A DNA stretch of 64,000 bases. It comes from Aquiflexum sp. TKW24L. GTDB lineage: Bacteria; Bacteroidota; Bacteroidia; Cytophagales; Cyclobacteriaceae. The stretch is from assembly GCF_023502205.1 (NCBI RefSeq), contig NZ_JAMFLG010000017.1:38678-102677 (forward strand). Direction: 5' to 3'. The notes beneath the pieces are model-generated. The model had not been told where the DNA came from. It did no database searches and worked only from the letters and a program-made list of their open reading frames with translations. Below, one piece after another: positions 52,566 to 62,521 of the stretch. Within the stretch, counting starts at the first letter, position 1; every line of letters starts with the position of its first letter. Made by a program: the position numbers and the translations under genes.

Positions 52566-55500
52566 ATGAAAAAAAGAATACTTACCCAAATGAGCTTTCT
52601 AGGCTTGGTAATCCTATGGGTGCTAGCCCTACAACCCGCGGTGTTTGCCCAAAAAATTGACATGGATCAATTCAAATCCATGAAAGCACGAAGCGTAGGT
52701 CCTGCTGCTATGAGCGGACGAATCACTGCCATCGATGCTATCCATGACAATCCACAGATCATCTATGCAGGTTCCGCTTCCGGTGGCTTGTGGAAATCAA
52801 CTTCGGGTGGAATTACCTGGTCTCCGATTTTTGATGAGGAAAAAGTGCATTCAATCGGGGCCATCTCCATATACCAAAAAAACCCAAACATCATATGGGT
52901 AGGGACAGGAGAAGGTAATCCAAGAAACTCGCTAAACATGGGTCTTGGCGTCTACCGATCTATGGATGCCGGTCAGACCTGGCAGGCTATGGGCTTGGAA
53001 AAAACCAAAGCCATTCACCGGATCATCGTACATCCTGATGATCCAAACACAGTATATGTCGGTGCCATCGGTTCTCCATGGGGAGAGCAAGAAGACCGAG
53101 GCGTATACAAAACCACTGATGGAGGTAAAACCTGGAAAAAAATCCTTTACATCGATACAAAGACAGGTGTTGGGGAGATGATTATGGACCCCAACAATCC
53201 CAATAAGATTTTTGTCAACATGTGGGAACACAGAAGGTATCCATGGTTTTTCAAATCAGGAGGTCCATCTTCAGGACTTCATGTGACCATTGATGGAGGC
53301 GAAACATGGAAAAAACTAGATGATAAAAACGGTCTTCCTAAAGGTGATCTTGGGAGAATGGGTTTGGCCATATCCAAAGCCAACAGCCAAAAAGTATATG
53401 CCCTGATTGAGTCTTCCAAAAATGCGTTGTACGTGTCCGAAGATGGTGGCGGTAACTTCAAAATGGTCAATGACAAAGCGGAAATCGGGGATAGACCTTT
53501 CTATTATTTTGAGATCCATGCCGATCCAAAGAATGCTGACCGTATTTACACGCTATATTCTAGGGTAGGGATGAGTGAAGATGGTGGACGTTCCTTTACC
53601 CAACTTCTATCCTATGAAGGAGTTCACCCGGATCACCATGCTTGGTATATCAACCCCAATGATCCAAAATTGATGATAGATGGAAATGATGGTGGATTGA
53701 ATATTACCCGTGATGGAGGAAAGACATGGTATTTTGCAGAAAATATCCCTGTGGGTCAATGGTACCATATCAATGTTGACAATGAGGTGCCTTACAATAT
53801 TTATGGTGGCCTTCAGGACAATGGAAGCTGGGTTGGTCCTGCTTATGTCTGGAGACAAGATGGTATCAGAAATACTTACTGGCAGGAAATCCAATTCGGT
53901 GATGGGTTTGATGTAGTTTCAGATCCTGCTGATTCAAGATTCGGTTATTCCATGTCACAAGGAGGAAATGTTACCCGATTTGACAAAGAAACAGGACATA
54001 AAAGAACAATTAAACCGACGCATCCTGAAAATGATGTCTTCTTGAGATTCAACTGGAATGCTGCAATAGCACAGGATCCACATAGTAAAACAACCATTTA
54101 TTATGGAAGTCAGTTTTTGCATAAAAGCACTGACAGAGGGGAAACCTGGGAAGTCATTTCTCCTGATTTGACTACCAATGATCCTGAGAAACAAAAACAA
54201 CAAGAAACGGGCGGATTGACCTTTGATGTCACAGGTGCAGAAAACCACACTACCATCATCGCCATCGCACCAAGTCCCATAGATCCAAATGTGATCTGGG
54301 TAGGAACTGATGATGGCAATGTACAAGTGACCAAAGACGGAGGGAAAACCTGGACGAACACCGCTGCCAAGCTTACCGGACTTCCTAAAGCAAGTTGGAT
54401 TCCTCAAATTCAAGCCTCCAAATATGATGCGGGTGAAGCATGGATCATTGCAAACAACTACCGAAATAATGACTTCACTGCTTATGCCTATAGAACCAAA
54501 AACTTTGGTGGATCCTATGAAAGAATTGCAGATGATAACAAAGTTTGGGGATTTACCCTTTCTATTGTACAAGATCCTGTTGAACCAAACTTGGTATTCT
54601 TAGGTACCGAATATGGTCTTTATGTGAGTTTTGACAATGCCAAAACCTGGAACCAATGGAGACATGGCTATCCCAATGCTGTATCCACTTATGATATGGT
54701 CATCCAAGAAAGAGAAGCCGACTTGGTAATCGGAACATTTGGCCGGTCCATTTATGTCCTTGATGATATTAGACCATTGAGGGTTTTCGCAAAAAATTCA
54801 GGTAAAACTCCAGATGGAAAGCTAGTGGCAATCCCTGCCCCTGATGCTTATCAGGCAGAAATCCACCAGCCTCACGGCGAAAGATTTCCTGCAAGCGGTA
54901 AGTATGCGGCAGAAAACAGAGAATTAGGTGGAAGACTCAGTTTCATTCTCAATGATCCCGAAAAGGAAAAACTTGATTCTGTGGTAGTTTCTATTTTCAA
55001 CGAACAAGGAGAACAGATCAGAACTATTAAGAAACTTCCAACTCAGGGAGTCAATAAGTTTACTTGGAACCTTGACAGGAAATCGTCTGTAGAAACTCCT
55101 TCATTTGGTGGCGGTGGCGGCCAAGCTGCAAGAGCTAGAGGATTCTATGAGGCAAGTGGCGGTGATGCGCTACCTGGTAAATATAAAGTGGTTTTCAAAT
55201 ATGGAGAAAACACAGCTGAAACTTCCATCATGGTCTATTCAGATCCTAGAATCAAAACCAATTTATCTGACCTGAAAGCCAGAGAGGAATTTATCAAACA
55301 AACTGAGGCTCTGACAGGGGATGTCATGAAAGCAACAAGACAACTGGACGATGCCAAAAAGACGATAGACAAACTATTGGCTTATGCCAAAGATGTGAAC
55401 TCTGAATCTGTCAAAGAATTAGTCAAACTTTCAGAAGAAACCAAAAAGAAGGTGGACACCACAAGAGAAGCATTCTACGGACCAACAAGAGAAGGTCAGG

Positions 55501-55748
55501 GAATCGTTAGAAATCTCTATCCAACCACGATGACGAGGCTGTTTGCTCCGAGAAGCTATGCCAATTCTTCCTTCACAGCTCCTGGTCTTACCGAATTGAG
55601 GTTATTGCAGCAAGCCAAAGAAAGTGCTGAATCTGCACTGAAGGTTTGGAATACTTTCTTCGAAAATGATTGGAAACAATTTGAGGAAAAAGCAAAAGCC
55701 ACTCAGATTGATATCTTCAAGGAAATCGAAAAAGTAGAGGTGAAATAA
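52566..55748 (+). CDS. Large secreted Asp-box (BNR/VPS10-like) repeat protein
   Basis: 1060 residues with a signal peptide (1-29, ends PAVFAQ). At least ten Asp-box repeats of the form SxDxGxTW are seen (STSGGITW, SMDAGQTW, TTDGGKTW, TIDGGETW, SEDGGRSF, TRDGGKTW, STDRGETW, TKDGGKTW, SFDNAKTW), in two propeller-like blocks over about residues 40-740. The C-terminal 300 residues include a beta-sandwich and a coiled-coil-like helical end. Such proteins are common in Bacteroidota; sialidase activity is not expected because the catalytic residues are not recognised. Binding or assembly roles are possible. Confidence 0.9.
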   Translation: MKKRILTQMSFLGLVILWVLALQPAVFAQKIDMDQFKSMKARSVGPAAMSGRITAIDAIHDNPQIIYAGSASGGLWKSTSGGITWSPIFDEEKVHSIGAISIYQKNPNIIWVGTGEGNPRNSLNMGLGVYRSMDAGQTWQAMGLEKTKAIHRIIVHPDDPNTVYVGAIGSPWGEQEDRGVYKTTDGGKTWKKILYIDTKTGVGEMIMDPNNPNKIFVNMWEHRRYPWFFKSGGPSSGLHVTIDGGETWKKLDDKNGLPKGDLGRMGLAISKANSQKVYALIESSKNALYVSEDGGGNFKMVNDKAEIGDRPFYYFEIHADPKNADRIYTLYSRVGMSEDGGRSFTQLLSYEGVHPDHHAWYINPNDPKLMIDGNDGGLNITRDGGKTWYFAENIPVGQWYHINVDNEVPYNIYGGLQDNGSWVGPAYVWRQDGIRNTYWQEIQFGDGFDVVSDPADSRFGYSMSQGGNVTRFDKETGHKRTIKPTHPENDVFLRFNWNAAIAQDPHSKTTIYYGSQFLHKSTDRGETWEVISPDLTTNDPEKQKQQETGGLTFDVTGAENHTTIIAIAPSPIDPNVIWVGTDDGNVQVTKDGGKTWTNTAAKLTGLPKASWIPQIQASKYDAGEAWIIANNYRNNDFTAYAYRTKNFGGSYERIADDNKVWGFTLSIVQDPVEPNLVFLGTEYGLYVSFDNAKTWNQWRHGYPNAVSTYDMVIQEREADLVIGTFGRSIYVLDDIRPLRVFAKNSGKTPDGKLVAIPAPDAYQAEIHQPHGERFPASGKYAAENRELGGRLSFILNDPEKEKLDSVVVSIFNEQGEQIRTIKKLPTQGVNKFTWNLDRKSSVETPSFGGGGGQAARARGFYEASGGDALPGKYKVVFKYGENTAETSIMVYSDPRIKTNLSDLKAREEFIKQTEALTGDVMKATRQLDDAKKTIDKLLAYAKDVNSESVKELVKLSEETKKKVDTTREAFYGPTREGQGIVRNLYPTTMTRLFAPRSYANSSFTAPGLTELRLLQQAKESAESALKVWNTFFENDWKQFEEKAKATQIDIFKEIEKVEVK

Positions 55749-55768
55749 TTGCAATTTATCTCTAAAAC

Positions 55769-55804
55769 GAAAAACACCCGGCAATTTGGTCGGGTGTTTT
55801 TCAT
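55769..55804. terminator. Bidirectional terminator
   Basis: Perfect 10-bp stem AAAACACCCG / CGGGTGTTTT (55771-55780 with 55791-55800), serving the Asp-box gene and the convergent rfbB. Confidence 0.9.
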
Positions 55805-55823
55805 TTATTGTCAAATGAGAAAA

Positions 55824-56873
55824 TCATTTGCCGTAATGCTCCTGATAGTATTTTTGGTAATTGCCTGAGGTTACATTTTCAAGCCAAGTTTCATTCTCCA
55901 AATACCAATCAATGGTTTTGCTGATACCTTCCTCAAACTGCAGGCTTGGCTCCCAACCAAGTTCTTTCTGGATTTTGGAAGCATCTATGGCATACCTCAG
56001 GTCATGCCCTGCGCGGTCTTTGACATAGGTGATCAGCTTTTCAGAAGTTCCTATTTCCCTTCCGAGTTTTTCATCCATCTTTTGACAGAGAAGCTTCACA
56101 ATATCGATATTCATCCATTCATTGAATCCGCCAATATTATACGTCTCGCCACTTTTCCCTTTGTGAAACACCATATCAATGGCTCTTGCGTGGTCCACGA
56201 CATACAACCAATCCCTGATGTTTTCACCTTTTCCATAAACTGGAAGTGGTCTATTATTTTTGATGTTGTTGATACAAAGCGGAATCAGCTTTTCGGGGAA
56301 TTGGTTTGGACCGTAATTATTGGAGCAGTTGGTAATGACGGTTTTCAATTTGTAAGTATTGCTGTAAGCCCTGACAAAATGATCCGAAGATGCTTTTGAA
56401 GCCGAATACGGAGATTGTGGATCATAAGGCGTTGTCTCTGTAAAAAAACCACCATGATCCAATGAGCCATATACCTCATCTGTAGAGACATGGTAGAAAA
56501 GATGGTCCTCTAAATTTTCCCAGTACGTCTTAGCAACATTCAGAAGATTGACGGTGCCGATGACATTGGTTTTGACAAAAGCCAAGGGATCCGTAATCGA
56601 CCTGTCTACGTGAGATTCTGCAGCCAAATGGATCACATCAGTGATTTGATGCTTTGAAAAAACTTCAGTCAAAGCCTCCACATCCAAAATATTCACTTTC
56701 TCGAAAGTATAATTTTTGGAATTTTCAATCTCGCTGAGATTTTCAAGATTGCCGGCATAAGTCAGGCAATCAAGGTTAATGATATGGTAGTGAGGATATT
56801 TTTGGACAAAAAGCTGAACCACATGGCAGCCTATGAATCCGGCGCCTCCTGTGATGAGGATGTTCTTTTTCAT
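55824..56873 (-). CDS. rfbB: dTDP-glucose 4,6-dehydratase
   Basis: 349 residues. Extended short-chain dehydrogenase making dTDP-4-keto-6-deoxyglucose, a precursor of deoxysugars such as rhamnose. NAD-binding GGAGFIGCHV near the N-terminus, catalytic region HVSTDEVYG and YSASKASSDHFVRAY (Tyr-x3-Lys). The other rml genes are not in the window. It is 87 bases downstream of the UDP-glucuronate epimerase-like gene on the same strand. Confidence 0.95.
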   Translation of the reverse strand: MKKNILITGGAGFIGCHVVQLFVQKYPHYHIINLDCLTYAGNLENLSEIENSKNYTFEKVNILDVEALTEVFSKHQITDVIHLAAESHVDRSITDPLAFVKTNVIGTVNLLNVAKTYWENLEDHLFYHVSTDEVYGSLDHGGFFTETTPYDPQSPYSASKASSDHFVRAYSNTYKLKTVITNCSNNYGPNQFPEKLIPLCINNIKNNRPLPVYGKGENIRDWLYVVDHARAIDMVFHKGKSGETYNIGGFNEWMNIDIVKLLCQKMDEKLGREIGTSEKLITYVKDRAGHDLRYAIDASKIQKELGWEPSLQFEEGISKTIDWYLENETWLENVTSGNYQKYYQEHYGK

Positions 56874-56960
56874 ATTTTGGGATTAAAAATTTGGGAAATT
56901 GAAAAAACTAAGGTTCTAACTACCAAGGTCTTTTTTTTTCGGCAGATGGCTTGCTACGGG

Positions 56961-58013
56961 TTAATTTTTGTAAGACTCTTTGTACCAAGCTACAAATTTG
57001 GCAACGCCCTCTTCCACTGATGTTTGGGGTTGATAGCCAGTATCTCTTTTAAGGTCAGTTACATCCGCATAGGTAGCGGGTACATCTCCAGGTTGAAGCG
57101 GAAGCATGTTCTTGATGGCCTCTTTACCCATTGCTTTTTCCAAAGCACCGATGTAGTCCATCAATTCTACAGGTTGGGAATTCCCGATATTATAAACCTT
57201 AAAAGGAGCATAAGAGGATCCCGGATCAGGGTCTTGACCCGTCCATGCAGGATTAGGTTTGGAAGGCCTGTCAGCTACTCGGATGACACCTTCCACAATA
57301 TCATCAATGTAAGTAAAGTCCCTTTTCATTTTACCATGGTTAAAGACCTGGATAGACTCACCCTTCTCGATAGCTTGGATAAATAAAAACAAAGCCATGT
57401 CAGGTCTCCCCCAAGGTCCATAAACAGTGAAGAACCTCAGTCCTGTAGTCGGGATATTGAACAAATGACTATAAGTATGCGCCATCAATTCATTTGATTT
57501 TTTGGTGGCAGCGTAGAGACTTACCGGATGGTCGATGTTATCTGAAGTGGAAAAAGGCATCTTGGTATTCGCACCATAGACAGAACTGGAGGAAGCATAT
57601 ACCAAATGTTTGACAGGATACGCCCGGCAAGCCTCCAGAATATTCAAGAAAGATTGGATGTTGGCTGTGATGTAGGCATCAGGATTGGTCAATGAATACC
57701 TAACTCCGGCCTGTGCTGCAAGATTGATGACCACATCCACTTTTTCTGTCTCAAAAATATCCATCAAAACGGCCTTATCCGAAAGGTCCATCTTAAAAAA
57801 AGAATAATGAGGATAGGTATTGGAAATAGATTTTTTGTTTTCTAAAACACTTTCGCGGACTATGCCACATTCTGCAAGTCTTTGATACTTAAGGTTGACA
57901 TCATAATAATCATTGATATTATCAACCCCGACAACAGCTTCTCCCCTTTTGAGAAGATACAATGCAACATGAAAGCCAATAAAACCTGCAGTACCTGTAA
58001 CAAGATATTTCAT
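56961..58013 (-). CDS. NAD-dependent epimerase, UDP-glucuronate 4-epimerase-like
   Basis: 350 residues. Extended SDR with GTAGFIGFHVALYL, YASSSSVYGANTKMPF and YAATKKSNELMAHTY (Tyr-x3-Lys). The N-terminal VDNINDYYDVNLKYQRL is typical of UDP-glucuronate 4-epimerases, which supply UDP-galacturonate for capsules or O-antigen. Substrate is by similarity of motifs only. It lies between rfbB and the GT4 gene in a polysaccharide block. Confidence 0.9.
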   Translation of the reverse strand: MKYLVTGTAGFIGFHVALYLLKRGEAVVGVDNINDYYDVNLKYQRLAECGIVRESVLENKKSISNTYPHYSFFKMDLSDKAVLMDIFETEKVDVVINLAAQAGVRYSLTNPDAYITANIQSFLNILEACRAYPVKHLVYASSSSVYGANTKMPFSTSDNIDHPVSLYAATKKSNELMAHTYSHLFNIPTTGLRFFTVYGPWGRPDMALFLFIQAIEKGESIQVFNHGKMKRDFTYIDDIVEGVIRVADRPSKPNPAWTGQDPDPGSSYAPFKVYNIGNSQPVELMDYIGALEKAMGKEAIKNMLPLQPGDVPATYADVTDLKRDTGYQPQTSVEEGVAKFVAWYKESYKN

Positions 58014-58108
58014 TTTCTTCTTCTTAATTAATCTGCAAAAAACGAATAAAATTTTAAATAATTGACTTTGATAAACCTAATTTCTGAGAGTATTTAGTTT
58101 AAGCGAAA

Positions 58109-59272
58109 TCAATTTCCTTCAATGGTGCGCATGGAATTTTTATATTCCTCCAAAATTAATTGATGCATTTTCTTTCTTTGGTACTTTTCTTCCACTTCTT
58201 TAAAAAGATTATCTGCCAATTCCTGCATAATATCCCTTTTGATATAAGCAAACTCCAATGCATCTTTTAGAAACTCTTTATTTTTTACAGGAAATACCAG
58301 CCCTGTTTTTTTGTTGGTCACAATGTCCGTATTTCCGATGATGTCAGAACAAATAATCGGAACCTGCATGGCACCTGCTTCTAAGAGCACATTTGGGAAT
58401 CCCTCTCTGTGCGATGGATGCACCAAAACATCTGCCAAGGCGAGGTAATGGGCAACATGGTCCGTCCATTCTATTTGAACAATCCTCGGATGGTCACTTA
58501 TTTTCCTGACGATTTCTTCATCAACCGGATTAAGTTCTTGTTCGAAAGAACCAAGCAATACAAGTTTAGATCTGTCGGAAATTTTGGAATCCAAAAAAGC
58601 AGATACCATTTCCTCTATCCCCTTGTCCTTTACCAACCTGCCTATTGCAAGGATGATAAAGTCATTGTCTCCGGGCATAATCCTCATCGTTGCGGCCACA
58701 AGGTGGTTTTCCTTCAAAATCCCCCGATTAAATTTCTCCAAATCCACACCATTAGAAGAACCGAAACCGATCAGTTTCAATTTTTCCTGCCCAACCAATT
58801 CTTCATCGACAATGAATTTTTTCAGGGAAGGCGAATTGGGCCACACTTGGGTTGCCCATGAGTAGGTAAGCTTTTCGATATTGACAAGAAGACTCTTTTT
58901 CTGCTTTTCGGCCACCATATAAGGTAGGCCTGCCACAGTATGAATCCTTACTTTTACTCCTGCAAGTTTGGCTGCCAACATCCCTAGCAGTCCTGCTTTT
59001 GGAGTATGGGTATGGACAATATCCGGATTCTCTTTTTTGATTAGATTATACAGTTGCCAAAGGCAGGAAAGATCCTGAAGAGGAGTTATTTTTCTTGTAA
59101 AAGGAATTACCTCGTGCCTACAATCTTCCTTTTTTACAATCTCGTTGATTTCTCTTCCATCTGCACTTACCATAATTACCTCCCAATCTGCATCCTTCAT
59201 GAACTTCATCTGACCTGAAAGTAAAAGCTTTAATGAAATTGGTACTGTGGTGATCCGGATAATTTTTGACAT
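58109..59272 (-). CDS. Glycosyltransferase family 4
   Basis: 387 residues with the GT-B fold. The donor-binding signature HREGFPNVLLEAGAM (Glu-x7-Glu) is present, as are GFGSSNGVDLEKFN and the N-terminal HTHTPKAGLLGMLAA. No signal peptide or transmembrane segment. It transfers a sugar during surface polysaccharide assembly. Sugar donor and acceptor are not known. It joins the adjacent nucleotide-sugar genes in one block. Confidence 0.92.
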   Translation of the reverse strand: MSKIIRITTVPISLKLLLSGQMKFMKDADWEVIMVSADGREINEIVKKEDCRHEVIPFTRKITPLQDLSCLWQLYNLIKKENPDIVHTHTPKAGLLGMLAAKLAGVKVRIHTVAGLPYMVAEKQKKSLLVNIEKLTYSWATQVWPNSPSLKKFIVDEELVGQEKLKLIGFGSSNGVDLEKFNRGILKENHLVAATMRIMPGDNDFIILAIGRLVKDKGIEEMVSAFLDSKISDRSKLVLLGSFEQELNPVDEEIVRKISDHPRIVQIEWTDHVAHYLALADVLVHPSHREGFPNVLLEAGAMQVPIICSDIIGNTDIVTNKKTGLVFPVKNKEFLKDALEFAYIKRDIMQELADNLFKEVEEKYQRKKMHQLILEEYKNSMRTIEGN

Positions 59273-59371
59273 TCAGTTTTTTGCGTTTAAAATGCCAAAT
59301 ATAACTTTTTATTGCTTGGGGATTGGAAAAAATATAAAAAAGTCAAAGGGATTGTTTAAAAATCGAAGTAC

Positions 59372-60553
59372 TCATTCTTTAACTTTCATTACCACCAACA
59401 CGTATTTTTCCTCTTCCAATTTTTCTTTATTACTCTTAAAAAAATCATGGATACCGCCCTTTTTCACTGTCACTTTAGTACCCATGAATGTTTCGACATA
59501 GTCACTGTAAAATTGTTTCGAATCTATTTGATAAATAATCTCAATTTCTGAATAAGCCCAAGACCTCATATAAATCTTCATCCCATCAAAATCATTTTCA
59601 AGTTCATCGACATGATAGATAACATCAAAGTTTTCATCCAAAAACAAGAAATGGGAATTTCTAATTCCGGAAAAAAAGTTAACAAAAAACTTATTCTTGA
59701 AAGGGAAGAATGAATTGATATATCGGACAATCTTTCCGTCTTTCATTAAGGCGTTCACTCCATTTGGATCTTGAGCCATCTCTATCCTTTTATTAATTTC
59801 AAAATTGTTTTTGCCAAAATCAAAATCAATCTTTTGTTTCAAAATGCCTTTGCCATCCAAAACGGGTATTTCATAAGAATCTAAGCCAACAATGTAATAG
59901 CAATCACGGAATGGATCAAATTGAAATCCATAAATGCTATTGTAACTGTAAAAAATTTCAAACCCTTCCTGAAGCGGAAAAAACCCCTGTGTAACGTTGT
60001 CATTTTCTTTTCTGATAATTGTAAATTTCTCAGGTCCATGCCCTTTCTGAAAATGAAAAAGTGAAAAATCCTTCCCTATAAAACTCCGGTCAGCAATTTC
60101 GTCCAATTTTCCTTCCTCAATTAATTCTCCCTCTAGATTGAAAATCAGGTACTTTTTCAAATATGTACAATGAATTCTAACCAAATTCCCTTCCAAAAAC
60201 ATGTCATCAATCAAAAGAAATTGGCCTGGCCCTTCACCATAATTCCTGATAACATTCTGAAGATTCCCTTTCCTGTCAAAAACAAAAACCGCAGCAGTTT
60301 CCCTGCTTTCGACAAAAATCCTATCATTTGTCAGAATCATTTTGGCAGGATTGACTATCGGAAGACTGTCAGGATAGTCCAAGAGGATGTAGTCAATGGA
60401 TTCGAAATGGTCTGATATTTTTCCGTTTTTAGCAGCATCCAAATCCACTTGTATAATCTTAGCATCCCCTTTGGTTTTTGATTCACAGGAAATCAAGATC
60501 GGATTCAGCAGGAAGGTCAATAGGATAAAAATGATGGCTTTGTTTTCTTTCAT
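59372..60553 (-). CDS. Six-bladed beta-propeller lipoprotein
   Basis: 393 residues. A lipoprotein signal (IFILLTFLLNPILISC) is followed by repeated blades with FVFDRKGNLQNVI, NYGEGPGQF, LIFNLEGELIEEG and DENFDVIYHVDEL patterns, typical of the six-bladed beta-propeller lipoproteins that are abundant in Bacteroidota. Function unknown; they are often linked to outer-membrane transport. Its place beside the polysaccharide block may be chance. Confidence 0.85.
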   Translation of the reverse strand: MKENKAIIFILLTFLLNPILISCESKTKGDAKIIQVDLDAAKNGKISDHFESIDYILLDYPDSLPIVNPAKMILTNDRIFVESRETAAVFVFDRKGNLQNVIRNYGEGPGQFLLIDDMFLEGNLVRIHCTYLKKYLIFNLEGELIEEGKLDEIADRSFIGKDFSLFHFQKGHGPEKFTIIRKENDNVTQGFFPLQEGFEIFYSYNSIYGFQFDPFRDCYYIVGLDSYEIPVLDGKGILKQKIDFDFGKNNFEINKRIEMAQDPNGVNALMKDGKIVRYINSFFPFKNKFFVNFFSGIRNSHFLFLDENFDVIYHVDELENDFDGMKIYMRSWAYSEIEIIYQIDSKQFYSDYVETFMGTKVTVKKGGIHDFFKSNKEKLEEEKYVLVVMKVKE

Positions 60554-60678
60554 AAAACTAAATTATAAAAATCACCTAAATCCGCAATAGAAACTTTCCT
60601 GTTTTCTCAATATTTATTAGGCAGAGGTGAAATTCTAATAGCAATTTCTTCAGACTGCGACTGCCAACTGTCAACTAA

Positions 60679-60879
60679 TTAATCCCCTTCCTCCAATTCA
60701 AAAATCAATTCCAAAGGCGTCTGGAATACCCGGCCAATTTTGAGCGCAAGAACAGTGGACGGAACGTACTTTCCCGCTTCAATGGAATTAATCGTCTGCC
60801 GGGAGACACCGATCTTATCCGCAAGGTCCTGTTGCGTCATGTCTTTCTTGGCACGTTCTACTTTGACAGTGTTTTTCAT
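60679..60879 (-). CDS. Small XRE-family helix-turn-helix regulator
   Basis: 66 residues, almost all helix-turn-helix (KDMTQQDLADKIGVSRQTIN, SIEAGKYVPSTVLALKI), close to the YozG-like regulators. It is coupled to the membrane protein gene upstream (10-base gap). This pairing of a short XRE protein and a four-helix membrane protein is common; the regulator probably represses its own operon. A palindrome at 61458-61477 upstream of the operon is a candidate operator. Confidence 0.93.
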   Translation of the reverse strand: MKNTVKVERAKKDMTQQDLADKIGVSRQTINSIEAGKYVPSTVLALKIGRVFQTPLELIFELEEGD

Positions 60880-60889
60880 ATTGCCAATG

Positions 60890-61339
60890 TTAAATCAAAG
60901 TAAGGGTTTCCTGTTGTCTATACATCACCCATCTGAATCTGACGATAAAGACTAACTGAATTGAAAACATGTTGAATCCCATGAATTCGAGGTAACCCGT
61001 ACTGTAAAAAACAAGAGTTCCCAATACCGTAAGCAGTCCGTAAACGTAAAAAGCAATCAACAAACTGTCCAACCTGAGCTTCTGAATGTATTCGTCCTCT
61101 TGCTTTTCTTTGGAGAAAGCGATAAAAAACAAAGACAAAAATGTTCCAACAATCGCAACTTCATTGGTGAAATTTTCATTGGATGGAGCAAAAATGTCAC
61201 CCATCCTGAATCCCTCCCAAGTCAGCCATCCGATTTCGTAGTCATAAAAGCTATTTAAGATCAGAAGAATGGCCAAAGGAAAAAAGAGCATCCATCCTAT
61301 AAACTGAAATCTATGGGGCAATAATATTTTCGTTAACAT
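60890..61339 (-). CDS. Small membrane protein paired with XRE regulator
   Basis: 149 residues with four hydrophobic segments (about 13-30, 50-70 and two in 88-140). It resembles DUF2178-type membrane proteins that occur next to small XRE regulators. Function unknown; a sensing or inhibitory role on the regulator is possible. It is the first gene of the two-gene operon. Confidence 0.75.
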   Translation of the reverse strand: MLTKILLPHRFQFIGWMLFFPLAILLILNSFYDYEIGWLTWEGFRMGDIFAPSNENFTNEVAIVGTFLSLFFIAFSKEKQEDEYIQKLRLDSLLIAFYVYGLLTVLGTLVFYSTGYLEFMGFNMFSIQLVFIVRFRWVMYRQQETLTLI

Positions 61340-61641
61340 GGTCTAAAGTGGGTTTAAAGTGATTTTGTAGCTATCCATTTTTGATATTCGAATGCGGCAA
61401 ATACATAAAAACTCAAAAGTAATATTACCTCCATTTTTGTAAAGATATTTTTACCAAATGTAAATTTTGTTTTACATATAGTCAAACAAATTTGATAAAT
61501 TTTTTTTGAATCAAATTATTAAAGCAAAAAATTTCCGGATAAGAATTTTTGCTTTCGGTTGTTTGATTGAAAGTAAAACTCCAAAAAACAAGGTTTCCTT
61601 TTTACCTTTATGCTGTCAAACCTAATAGACCAAAAAACTAA
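61340..61641. other. Intergenic region between divergent XRE operon and proC
   Basis: 302 A/T-rich bases. It holds a minus-strand -7-like TATCTTTA (plus 61440-61447), a palindrome ATGTAAA-N6-TTTACAT (61458-61477), another inverted repeat AATTTGAT / ATCAAATT (near 61489-61515), and TACCTTTA (61603-61610) before proC. No coding frame. Confidence 0.5.
61440..61477 (-). promoter_or_regulatory. Candidate operator and -7 element of the XRE operon
   Basis: The palindrome ATGTAAA-TTTTGT-TTTACAT (61458-61477) lies directly upstream of a minus-strand TATCTTTA (61440-61447), one base off TAnnTTTG. A repressor bound there would cover the spacer of the promoter. A clear -33 element was not found, so the promoter is uncertain. 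Confidence 0.35.
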
Positions 61642-62445
61642 ATGCTGAAAGATATAAGAATCGCAATCATCGGATGCGGAAATCTCGGAACCTCCATCGC
61701 AAACGGCTTGCTGGAACAGGCTGATTTTTTGCCACAAAACCTCCACGTCACCAAAAGGAACCCGGAAAGCCTGCTTTACCTTCAGGACAAAGGGGTCAGG
61801 GTACATTCGGATAATCTGATTGCTGCCAAAGAATCTGACATTGTTATTCTGGGAGTGAAACCATACAATGTCTCCGCTATTCTAAAAGAAATCAATCCGG
61901 TCCTCGATCCCAAAAAACAGATTATCGTGTCAGTTGCGACAGGTATCACTTTGGATGAAATATTTCAGGAAATAGATCCAACTACTGTTGCATTTAGGGC
62001 AATGCCAAATATTGCTGCCGATATCCGGGAATCTGTTACCTGTATCTGCGGTAGAAATTTCACAGAATCGACAGAAAATCAAGTGAAAGGTCTCTTTAAC
62101 AGTGTCGGGTTCAGCATCACGATAGATGAAAGTCTGATGGAAGCTGCTACGATACTTGGTGCCTGTGGGATTGCTTATGTATTGAGGTTTATGCGGGCGA
62201 TGATTCAAGGAGGAATTCAAATCGGGTTTGATGCCAAAACAGCAAGCAAAATTGTGAACCAAACAGTAAAAGGCGCCGCAGAATTGATGATCCAAAAAAA
62301 CATCCATCCCGAAGAAGCCATAGACAAAGTCACTACGCCTAAAGGTTGTACGATTGTCGGACTCAATGAAATGGAGCATCAGGGTTTTTCAGCAGCCATG
62401 GTACGGGGAGTTTTGGCTTCCTATGAAAAAATAGAAAAGAAATAA
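61642..62445 (+). CDS. proC: Pyrroline-5-carboxylate reductase
   Basis: 267 residues. Last step of proline synthesis, using NADPH. The Rossmann motif IIGCGNLGTSIANGL starts near residue 8, and the C-terminal dimerisation domain has GACGIAYVLRFMRAM and TTPKGCTIVGLNEME. Complete. A strong terminator follows. Confidence 0.95.
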   Translation: MLKDIRIAIIGCGNLGTSIANGLLEQADFLPQNLHVTKRNPESLLYLQDKGVRVHSDNLIAAKESDIVILGVKPYNVSAILKEINPVLDPKKQIIVSVATGITLDEIFQEIDPTTVAFRAMPNIAADIRESVTCICGRNFTESTENQVKGLFNSVGFSITIDESLMEAATILGACGIAYVLRFMRAMIQGGIQIGFDAKTASKIVNQTVKGAAELMIQKNIHPEEAIDKVTTPKGCTIVGLNEMEHQGFSAAMVRGVLASYEKIEKK

Positions 62446-62453
62446 AACAAAAG

Positions 62454-62500
62454 TTCCCTGCCTCGTAAATGGAATTAAGAGGCAGGGAATTTATTTTTTT
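62454..62500 (+). terminator. Terminator after proC
   Basis: 11-bp stem TTCCCTGCCTC / GAGGCAGGGAA (62454-62464 with 62479-62489) then TTTATTTTTTT. The A-rich left side may also terminate the convergent secreted-protein gene. Confidence 0.88.
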
Positions 62501-62521
62501 AAGATTGGAATACTTCCGATT

